Shown: piece by piece, positions 36,701 to 48,700 of the stretch | Numbering within the stretch: position 1 is the first letter of the stretch | Layout: every line of letters starts with the position of its first letter | Source: Cyclina sinensis | Taxonomy: Eukaryota; Mollusca; Bivalvia; Venerida; Veneridae | Assembly: GCA_012932295.1 (NCBI GenBank) | Contig: JAAONU010000004.1 | Span: 24,002,872 to 24,066,871, forward strand | DNA length: 64,000 nucleotides | Direction of reading: 5' to 3' | Position numbers and translations under genes: made by a program | The notes under the pieces: generated by a model | Databases searched by the model: none | Told to the model about the DNA's origin: nothing | Seen by the model: the letters and a program-made list of their open reading frames with translations, nothing else

Positions 36701-39700
36701 TGCCTCAATTGTCATGAAACTTGGTCAGGATGTTTGTCTCATTAATATCTCGGACGAGTTCGAACATGGGTTATCAGGGTTGGAAAACTAGGTCACAGAG
36801 CCCAAATATAGAAAAACCTTGTTAACACTCTAGAGGCTACTTTTTCAGTCCAAATATCCTGGAAATTTGTCAGAAAAGTTCTATTGATGATTTCTAGCTC
36901 AAGTTCATATATGGGTCATCTGGGTTCAAAAACAAGGTCACAGAGCCCAAAAATAGAAAAATCTTGTTAACACTCTAGAGGTTACATTTTCAGCCCAAAT
37001 AATCTTGAAATTTGTCAGAAAGGTTGCTTTGATGATTTCTAGATCAAGTTCAAATATGGGTCATCTTGGGTCAAAAACTAGGTCACAGAGCCCAAATATT
37101 GAAAAACCTTGTTAACACTCTAGAGGTAACAAATTTTAGACCAAATAATCTGGAAATTTGTCAGGAAAGTTGCTTCTATGATTTCTAGCTCAAGTTCAAA
37201 TATGGGTCATCTGGGTTCAAAAACTAGGTCACAGAGCCCAAAAGTAGAAAAACCTTGTTAACATTCTAAAGGTAACATTTTCAGCCCAAATAATCTGGAA
37301 ATTTGTCAGAAAGGTTGCCTTGAGGATTTCTAGATCAAGTTCGAATATGGGTCATCTGGGGGTCACAAACTAGGTCACAGAGTCCAAATATGGAAAAACC
37401 TTGTTAACATTCTAAAGGTAACATTTTCAGTCCAAATAACCTGGAAATTTGTCAGAAAGGTTCTATCAATGATTTCTAGCTCAGTTTTGAATATAGGTTT
37501 TCTGGGGTCAAAAACTAGGTCACTGAGCCCAAAAGTAGAAAAACCTTGTTAATGCTCTAGAGGTTACATTTTTAGTCCAAATGTCCTTGAAATTTGTCAG
37601 AAAGGTTCTTTCAATGATTTCTAAATCAGATTTGGATATGGGTCATCTGGGATCAAAAACTAGGTCACATGGCCCAAATATGTAAAAACCTTTTTAACAC
37701 TCCAGATGTTACATTTTCAGTCTAAATATCCTTGAAATCTGTCAGACAGGTTTTTTTTGATGATTTCTACCTCAAGTTGGAGTATGGGTCATCTTGGGTC
37801 AAAAACTAGGTCACAGAGCCCAAATATGGAAAAACCTTGTCAACACTCTAGAGGTCACATAATTCAAAATAACCTGGAAATTTGTCAGAAAGCTTAATTC
37901 TATGGTTTTTAGGTCAAGTTTGAATATGGTTCATCTGGAGTCAAAACATCTAGGTCACAGAGCCCAAATATCGAAAAACTTTGTAAACACTCTAGAGGCT
38001 ACATTTTCAGTCCAAATGTCCTGGAAATTTGTCAGAAGGGTTGTTTTGATGATTTGTAGCTCAAATTTGGATATGGGTTATCTGGGGTCAAAATCTAGGT
38101 CACAGAGCCTAAATATCGAAAAATCTTGTTAACACTCTAGAGGCTACTTTTTCAGTCCAAATATCCTGGAAATTTGTCAGAGAGATTGTTTCGATAATTT
38201 GTAGCTCAAGTTTGAATATGGGACATCTAGGTTAAAAAACTAGGTCATAGAGCCCAAATATGGAAAAACCTTGTTAACACTCTAGAGGTAACATTTTCAG
38301 TACAAATAACCTTGAAATTTGTCAAAGAAATTGTTTCAATAATTTCTAGGTCAAATTCGAATAACGGTCATCTGGGGTCAATTAACCAGGTCCATAACAA
38401 CTTTTTTAAAAGCAGTCATACTCAGGTGAGCGATACAGGGCCATCATTGCCCTCTTGTTGTGAAAAACTTATGAATGTTTATATTAAGAATTATTATTAT
38501 TAAGATTATACAAAGTCTTTGCTGTACAAATAGTATTGCAAATATAAATGTTCTTTCTTCTTTATTCAATAGCACTTTTAATCTTTTCTTCTTATATATA
38601 GTTCTATTGAACCCAGGAAGCAGTCATTGAGCGTGATTAATATGTGTTGCAAGAACTCGCTTCCCAATCGATGTAAATTAATTAAATTTAAATTAACAAA
38701 AAATTAATCTTCTCACACCTTGAAATGCTCTTTCCTTAGATCTATGCCAAGCGTACAGACATGGAAGTGCGGCAGGTGGAGCGTTGGTTTAGGTTACGTA
38801 GAAATCAAGATAGACCAACCATTATGAAAAAGTTTACAGAAACAGGGTTAGTTGAATATATCATATGCAACAGTGTACTCAGAGAATGTGTAATTTTGCT
38901 TGATTGAAATCTCTCTTATTCATGAGATAATTATAACATATACATACATATTCATGGGTAATGTAATTAACTAGCTTATAGGTAATTTATGTTAAATACA
39001 AAAAGGATAATTACGCATTTTGTAAAGAAGAAAAAGTTCAAGCAGTTGGTCCTAGAACTAGGTCTGTAAGTCAATTTCAATAAAATAAGTCATGTTCCTT
39101 AATGGTGGTTTTCATTTGTTTCTTTCACAGATGGAGATTTACATACTATTTTGGAATATTTATATATGGCCTTACAGTTCTATGGGATGTAAGTATCTCT
39201 AAATATAACACGTTTTCATTGTTTTTACATCGTTATTTTTGTCTCAGTGTCTCATCATATAAGCATATTGTCATAAAATTTGCAATCCAGTCTTGTTAAG
39301 TTGTCTGAAGAAGTAAAAATAGGAAAATATGCTGTGATTTATTAGAAATAAGGTACTGTTCAAGGAGTTTGGAGTGGTGCATGTCCTCATTTGTCAAGCT
39401 AAAGAAGCTTATGTACACAGATTTTCACGAAATCATGTACGTTCTCAACCACCCCTGATTTATTACAGTCAGTTGAAAGGGAATTAAGTCTTCATTGATG
39501 TTTATTTTGTAGTTACAGGTAGAGTGATTTCATTTCAACAAAACTTAAAAACTCTCAGGTATTACAGGTTTAGCCATGTTGGTAAATAATGGGTAGACAT
39601 GAAATGTAAAATAATGTATAAATCAAGCTGTAACTTCAAAGTTTTTGTATGTTCATTTTTTTTTTCCTTGATTTGTCAAGACTTGATTATACTTGCCCAG

Positions 39701-42700
39701 TATTACACGTCCTTGATATCATTGCATTTGAGACACACTGCTCATGACAACTAAAAGTTTTACAAGGCATGATTGTTGGTAACCGCAAGGGAAGCAGTGT
39801 GAACTGAGGCACTTGTCCCATTTAGTGTTGTTTCCCAAGAACACCCCTTGCAATCTATCTGGAAGTTTATCTTGTGGATCAAACAAACTGTGCACCTCCC
39901 GACTTGTAAATTGATACATCTGTATTTCTCCTTTTCCTCTGACAAGGCTGTATTGTAGGAGTATTAATTACATTCAGTGATAGCTCCAGATTAAATTGTC
40001 TGATATAATATAAAGTACTTATTAAAAAAGATGTTACTAGTTTTAGTGAACTTGATATGAGTGAGTACTGACAACATTTACATGTCAAAGCTTGGAATTT
40101 TACGTGTAAGGCAGCTATGCCAACATGATGATGACAGCAGAATTGATAAGCGTTAAACAATGAACAAGAAAACAATGTCCTTCAAAGTCTGTCAAATTTC
40201 TGCATGTAGCACAAAGCAATAAATATATTAACATGTATACAGTATACAAAAAATGCAGTTGTTAGGCAGTATTAGGCATTTTATGATAATTTTTGTTGTA
40301 GCCTTTACTATTTTAAATGACAGGGTAAGAGACACATTGAATGGTTACATGATTAGGTTGCAACATGGAGGGTTATTATTTCATTTGGCTGTTGACAAAA
40401 AAATCTCAATTTTTAAATAAGTGTTACTGAGTCAGTTTTTCATCAACTTTCAAAGGCTTAAAATACATAAACTTTAACAAGGTGTTGTTGAGGTTTCTGA
40501 ATTCCATTTCCACTTAAGGTACACAGTCATAATTGATCTGTTAGGAAAAGCGTGATTAGAACATGTTAAATAAGAACAGCAGTGATTCATTGTAAGCATA
40601 GAGAAACAGTTCTAGGCAAGTTGATTTACAGTCTGACTGAAGTACATGATCTAACTATTGTAAGATCGGAAAGCCACCCATTCATTTCTATCTTTTGGAT
40701 AATCCGGATAATCCGGATAATGTTTCGTAAGATAAATGAATTCTCCTTTGATTAATATAAGTTTATTAAAGTTTCGATTTGTATTTAAATGAACATTAAT
40801 GAGCATATGAGCATAGTGACGAAAATATTCAAGTAAACGGGTCTGTTTATTTTGGTATACATGCAATGTCTTTAAAATGTCTAAAGCTTCTGGAAATTTT
40901 CCCACACATACAATTATCTCAATATTTTAGAAGCTTTCCTCAATTAACTTTAACTAGAGTGACTGTGTGTTTATGGCAGAAAATGACTGAGTAATTTGGA
41001 ATCCCAGTAAATATAGATTTTCACATGTGTCCAAATGATTAAAAATAGGACTTATTAACCTTCAAAAACTTGAAAGCTAGGCACTGACTGGCTGATTTAA
41101 AGGTCATAAGAAGGTGACTGTCTTTTGGTGATGTTCAAATCCTAATTACCATTTCTTTTACTTTCTACAGGCCTAGTGTATTTGATTCTATTCTGAATTG
41201 TTATTTCAGAAACCATGGTTATGGGACTCAAGATATTGTTGGTATGGTTTTCCAGAACACGTAAGTTGAAATTGTTTAAGTCATTTCCTCATCTGTTTTC
41301 TACTGTTCTTACAATATATTATAAAAGATTGTGGTTTTATGCCTAGCTACACACACACAGTAGGATGTTATTAAGTTACTTGCATACAAGACCTCCTGAA
41401 GAAATTAATAGCATTCTCACATGAGATTCAGGATGACTGTAGATTAGGGGCCTATGATCTTTTATATGACAGCATGCAGTTTTAAAGGGAAAAAAACCAG
41501 ATAATTACATGACATGTAATTATCATTGCGACATTGTGTCAGTTTTGAGCTGAAAGAGATAAAATAAAGAGCAGAATAAAACACACAAGTAGGAAGTGAA
41601 TGACAAGGGTTATACTGTTTGATGATTTCCGTACTGATCTTTTGAAAAACCCTTTGTTTATAGATATTCACACTTAACCTTTCAAGGCAGAATTTAAAAC
41701 TTGAATAGACTACTTTACTTTGTTTATTGCAAATGTTCTTTCGCACGAAAACCTAAACAGGAACATGCTAGGAAAATAACTTTTTGCAATAGTTTTTTTT
41801 TTCCGTTAGAAAAAGTGGAGGGGTTTTTACCCGCTTCTTTGAAAATCAGCTGTCATTTTTCTACTGTAACCTTATAAATTTATCAGCTTAAGAAGAAATA
41901 ATTGATAATCCCTTAATTCTTATAAATAAGTATTCACTCAATTTTTCACTGCATTTTAAGCTTGCTATAATACATGTTAGTTTTCAGATGGATAGCTGTA
42001 AGCAAAATACAGCTAATAAATGTATTTGTTTAGTCTGTGATGAATATAGGTTCAGTATTACAGTAAGGTATTACTAAGATAATAATTGGGGATAACTGAC
42101 CTCTTTAAAAGCCCTGATTATTTAGACAGCATTATTTCCCAATCATCTATTAGTGTAATTTAACAGACTAATATGTGTATCTTTAATGCAGAATTATGAG
42201 GTATCATATACAATATTGATTGTTTGCAATGTTGATGTTTGTTTTTCAGAATATAGACACAGCAATATACTGGTACTACATTACAGAGCTAGGATTTTAC
42301 CTCTCTCTTCTCTTTTCACAATTTATAGATGTAAAAAGAAAGGTAAGTCGCTTTAAAACTGCCGATGGCAGTCTGCAAAATAAATTTTTAAAAATAAACA
42401 TGTAGGTCATTCATGCTTATGACTACAAGAAAGCTGTAAGCCTTAATTAAAAGCCCAGCTGTAAGCCTTGATTAAAAGCCCAGCTGTAAGCCTTAATTAA
42501 AAGCCCAGCTGTAAGCCTTAATTAAAAGCCCAGCTGTAAGCCTTAATTAAAAGCCCAAACAGTAAATAGCCAAGGTCTTGAAGCTCAGTTTTAAAAGGGC
42601 CACCTAAAAGTTCGTAGGACCCACAAGAATTTTACAAGCCAAGGATCTAAAGTTTGTGGGTTATTTTATTGACTGGAATGGGTACCTACATTTTCTAATA

Positions 42701-45700
42701 TCCTAGAAATAGATGTTTTCACAGTGTCTTCAATATGCCATATTGAAACATAGACAAGTTAAAGGGGCTGTGCTCCAGATGACAAAAAAAAGAAAATTTT
42801 CTTGTATCATAAATTTCTTGTAATATTTATGATTAATGCTTAAAAAATAACCTACTGACAAAAAATAAGTCAAATAATTACATTATAAATTGATTTTTTT
42901 CCCTTTCGAAGTGCTATACCGTAACACGACGGTATAACTATATCATATAAGATTTAAAGTAAATATCTGTAATATCACATGCGACGATAGTGGTGACAGT
43001 AAAAGCGTTGGAAATATTTTGTTAACATGAGGGTCCAGAGTTCAAATCAGGCTGGAGCGATAATATTTTTTTTTATTCTATTTTGACTTTTATAATCAGT
43101 TTTGAAGTAAAATATTATGTAGTTATAATCTCACGGCATCTAAATATATAATTTATGAAAAAAAAAATTTATGTCAAATCTGGAGTACAGCCTCTTTAAG
43201 TATTTTAGAGTAACAGATAATGTCATTTCATGTCCATGAAAGAAAGAACATTATAAAAGATAAGTTTTTTATTACACTCAGCTGTATGGAGATCATGCAA
43301 TAAATTGGACTGTCACTGAACATTTCTCTGCATTTAATATTAATTCAGTATCAGCTAAAAGGTCTTACCCCACCCCCTTGGAGATCAGTTAAAGTTCCTT
43401 AAAGAAAATTACTGGTTATATTGTGTTTTTCACATGTTACCGTTTGCACAGATATTTTCATATTTCTATTTTCAGGATTTTGTAGAAATGTTTGTACATC
43501 ACATAGCCACAGTATCATTATTAAGTTTTTCATATATTGGCAACTTCCTCCGGGTAGGAACTCTAGTGTTGTGTATACATGACTGTGCCGATTTCTGGAT
43601 TGAGGTAAAAATATTGCTTTGTCACAATTCTTTTTTTTTCCATATTATTAAAGTGCCTTTTCCAATTTGCATCAATGGAAATTGTATTCAGCAAATATTG
43701 TTAATTAATTTGAAGCTTTATTAATAAAGAAATGGAAGTCATTCATACATTAAGCATGATTTATATAGATACATTTTCTTAATTAGTTCATTTTCTGAAC
43801 TGTTCTGTCTGATCAAAAAATACATTAGTATTTGATTGCTATTCTTTCATAAAACTATAATTTAGAATGTTTAAAGTTGCCATTCCAAAATGCTTACTAA
43901 ACAGCAGACAAATTAAAAACCATTTAAGTTCACCTGAGCAAAAAGTGCTCAAGAGTGAACTGTGATTGGTTACTGTCCATCATCATCAATATTGAACATT
44001 CTCCTCCAAAACCACTGAACCAGTTTCAACCCACAGGAATTTTCTGAATTAGTCTGAAAATCTCCCCAGAAACTGCTTGCCAGGTTTTAAAATAATTTTA
44101 CCTAATTTTATAATTGTTCCTTAAGTGGCCCTTTATTAAATCGCTGTAAGCCATGTTGGTTTGTAAAATACATGACCAACAGGGGGCGGGGCAGGTTTTC
44201 ACTATATAACTATATAGAAAACTTTGAAACTCCTTTCATCAGATTGCCAGATTTGAAAATAATTTCACACAAATGTTCCTTAGGTGACTTCTTATCTAAT
44301 TCCTTCAAGCAATGATGGTCATATAAAACATAAACAGGTTAGGGCACTTGAATTGTATTATTTAATCAACAACTATCCATAAAGTTATCAAGACTATGGG
44401 TTAAATTTCAAATATTTGATGTGGAAATACAAGTTTTACTTGTTATTTTACAGTTCATACTTATTGTAGAGGTCATCAGACCTCCCCACAGTGTTGGGGA
44501 TAGTTGCAGGTGGCATCCATTTTTGCATATCAAACTGAAGTTAACCCTTGAGATTTGAGGCCCATATCTTTAAAACCAGTCTCCAGTAATCTGTGTGTGC
44601 ATGCTCTGCTTGAAATATGAATTAAGGAAAATGAAAAATTATTCTTACGTGTCATATTTTCATCTAATTCTAAATGACTGTTTACCTGTTTAACTTTTTC
44701 AATCTGCATATTTTTAACCAGGTTTTCAATTTTGAAAATCCTGGTTATTAGATTGGGGTATGGCGGGCGGATGGGCGGATGGGCGGGCGGGCGTCAAACG
44801 AAATTGTGTCCGCTCTGTAACTCTTCAACCCTTTGAAGAATTTTGATGAAACTTCAGACAAATGTTTACCACATCAAGATGACGTGCAGAACGCATGTTC
44901 CGCATGGCTGGCTCCAAGGTCAAGGTCACAGTGACATTAACATTGAAAATCCTGTCCGCTCTGTAACTCTTCAACCCTTTGAAGAATTTTGATGAAACTT
45001 CAGACAAATGTTTACCACATCAAGATGACGTGCAGAACGCATGTTCCGCATGGCTGGCTCCAAGGTCAAGGTCACAGTGACATTAACATTGAAAATCCTG
45101 TCCGCTCTGTAACTCTTCAACCCTTTGAAGAATTTTGATGAAACTTCAGACAAATGTTTACCACATCAAGATGACGTGCAGAACGCATGTTCCGCATGGC
45201 TGGCTCCAAGGTCAAGGTCACAGTGACATTAACATTGAAAATCCTGTTTACATGATTTTAACTTGATTTGGCAGTCAAAGGTCATATCATCTTTGGAGGT
45301 AATTTAAAAAAGATATGATATATTATTTCATGTCTACTTTGTAACTTGAAAATTTTATTTTGAACTATTGAAACCAACTTTCTGTGTTGGTACCAAAATA
45401 ACAGCACCATTTTTACTTCACTGCCATATTTCTTCCTAATTCCTGTCACATCAATACTTGGTCGTTGAAAACCTGGTTTTCGTCGCATTGCGGCGCTTCT
45501 TGTAAGTATATTTCTAGTGTATTTGTGGATATTTTGTGCTGCCGTTGCCAAAAATAACGTGGTAAAAAAGACTGTCCAAAACAGACCATTCCTTAAAAAT
45601 AATCTACTGACAGAAAGACAGTTTTTTTGCCATGTAAATATATAATGTGTTATCTGCTGAGATAGATAATAGCATGCAGGTTTTATCGCTGCCGCCACAC

Positions 45701-48700
45701 TACATTTTCAGTTTTGGTTTCAAACATGCCTCTGAAGAAAAAAAACCCAAGAATGAAGAAAAATAACCAACTTAACGTCAATTTATTTAGACCAAACTGG
45801 ATGAAAACAAAACTGTGCCAGAACAGATTGAAATATCATCGATAAATAAGATTGTCACTCACAATTCCTGTCCCAGTTTGGACATACATTTTTACACCCT
45901 TAAGAAAAACTTTTAAAAAGTCTTTATTAACAAAATTAATTTCTCAGTTTCAGAGAAAATCAAATTAGAATTTTCCAAAATGAACAGATGGGGCTTGTTT
46001 CACACTGACATATAATAAGAATTATGAAAAAATCCTTTTTAGCACGACTTTTTTTGAAAAAAAAATCGAGTTATTGTCATAGTCATGGTGTCGTTGCCTT
46101 TGCCGTTGCCGTTCCCATCCGAAAACTTTAACATTGATCATAATTTTCTTATTCCTTGATGGATTATCTTCATACTTGGACACAACAACTCTTTGGACAA
46201 GACCTTTAAGATGACCAGACTAAACTTGACCTTGACTCTTAAATGACCTTCATATTCAAGGTCAAAATATTGAATTTTGCTAAAATTGGCCATAACTTTA
46301 TTATTAGTAGGTGGTTTCTCTTAATTCTTGGACACAACAACCCTTTGGAGAAGACTCTCAAGCTGACCAGACTAAACTTGACCTTGACTCATAAATGACC
46401 TTCATATTCAAGGTCAAAATATTGAATTTTGCTAAAATTGGCCATAACTTTATTATTAATAGGTGGATTCTCTTTATGCTTGGACACAACAACCTTTTGG
46501 ACAAGACCTTTAAGCTGACCAGACTAAACTTGACCTTGACTCATAAATGACCTTCACCTTCAAGGTCAAATTATTGAATTTTGCTAAAATTGACCATAAC
46601 ATTAGTATTTATGGTTGGATTTGATTTATACTTGGACAAAACAACACTTATGACTAAACCGACATGTTGAATAACTCAGATTTGACCATGACCTTAAAAT
46701 TACCTTGACCGTCAAGGTCAGATAATTGAATTTTGCTTAAATTGTCATAGCTTTCTCATTTATTTATAGATTAAATTCAAACTTGGACTAAACAACAGTT
46801 GTGACAAATCCGACATGATTATTTCAAGTTTGACCTTGACCTTTAAATGACCTTGACAGTCAAGGTCAAATCATTGAATTTTGTTAAAACTGGCCATAAT
46901 TATGTAATTTATGGTTGGATTTGAATCAGACTTAGACAAAACAACACTTTTTCATTTCGATTTCAAAAATGTCATCGCATGATCTATATTTTTGACCTAC
47001 TGACCTACTTTCTTGTTTTGAGCTACAGCAATGAAATTTGGACTGTGTGCACAGTTTTTTATTTCGTTTTCAAAAATGTCATAGCATGACCTATATTTTT
47101 GACCTACTGACCTACTTTTTGTTTTTGGAGCTGTGGCAATGAAATTTGGACCGTGTGCACAGTTTTTCGATTTGAATTCAAAAATGTCATGGCATGACCT
47201 ATATTTTTGACCTACTGACCTACTTTTTTGTTTTTTAGCTACAGCAATGAAATTTGGACTGTGTGCACAGTTTTTCGTTTCAATTTCAGAAATGTCATAG
47301 CATGACCTATATTTTTGACCTACTGACCTACTTTTTGTTTTTGGAGCTGTGGCAATGAAATTTGGACCGTGTGCACAGTTTTTCGTTTTGAATTCAAAAA
47401 CGTCATGGCATGACCTATATTTTTGACCTACTGACCTACTTTTTTGTTTTTTAGCTACAGCAATGAAATTTGGACCGTGTGCACAGTTACTTGTTTCGAA
47501 TTCAAAAATGTCATGGCATGACCTATATTGTTGACTTACTGACCTACTTTTTGTTTTTGGAGCTATGGCAATGAAATTTGGACCATGTACACAGTTTTTT
47601 GTTCCAATTTCAAAAATGTCATGGCATGACCTATATTTTGACCTACTAACCTATTTTTTTGTTTTTTAGCTACAGCAATGAAATTTGGACCGTGTGCACA
47701 GTTTTTCTTTCCGATTTCAAAAATGTCACCGCATGACCTATTTTTTTTACCTACTGACCTACTTTTTGTTTTTGGAGCTATGGCAATGAAATTTGGACCA
47801 TGAACACAGTTTTTTGTTCCAATTTCAAAAACGTCATAGCATGACCTATATTTTTGACCTTCTGACCTACTTTTTTGTTTTTTAACTACAGCAATGAAAT
47901 TTGGACCATGTGCACAGTTTTTCCTTCCGATTTCAAAAATGTCATCGCATTACCTATATTTTTGACCTACTGACATACTTTTTGTTTTTGGAGCTATGGC
48001 AATGAAATTTGGACCATGTATACAGTTTTTGTTCAGATTTCAAAAACATCATAGCATGACCTATATTGTTGACCTACTGACCTACTCTTTTGTTTTAAAG
48101 CTACGGCAATGAAATTTGGACTGTGCTTTTCGTTCGGATTTCAAAAATGTCATCTCATGACCTATATTTTGACCTACTGACCTCCTTTTTGTTTTGGAAC
48201 TATGGCAATGAAATTGCATTGGTCTATTTCTGTGATATGCATCATTACATTCATAAAAATTTCTTTCATCTTTGAACCCAGGATAGTGCTTTAGGGCCAT
48301 TGGCCCTCTTGTTTATTAATACTTGGACAAGACAAGGCTTATGACAAAACCTACATGTTAAATTATTCAAGTTTGACCTTAACCTTTAAATGACCTTTAG
48401 AGTCAAATTTCTAATTATTGCATTTTGCTAAAATAGCCAAACTTCTGGTTTTATGGACGGATTTGATCTATACAGGGACAAAACAACACTGAGAATAAAA
48501 GAAACGTGTTAAACAATTCAAGCATTACCTTGACCTTTAAATGACCTTGACATTACTTAACTTGGCTATATCTTTGTTGTTAATGGATGTAGTGTCTTCA
48601 TGCTTGGACATAACTATTTTTTATACAATACCTCCAGAGAAGGTTAAACTGAACTTGACCTAGACCTTTAAGTTCAAATTTCTGAATGTTGCTAAAATTG

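Noticed and set aside
42981..43064. tRNA-Asn-like gene (TGTTAAC anticodon region)
   Set aside because: Stems are broken and it is embedded in a repeat that occurs twice in the window; treated as repeat-derived.
44825..45153. Two identical 60-aa - strand frames
   Set aside because: Produced by the 146-bp tandem repeat.
45282..45698. 138-aa - strand open frame
   Set aside because: Partly inside a repeat element, no recognisable domain, no splice or codon support.
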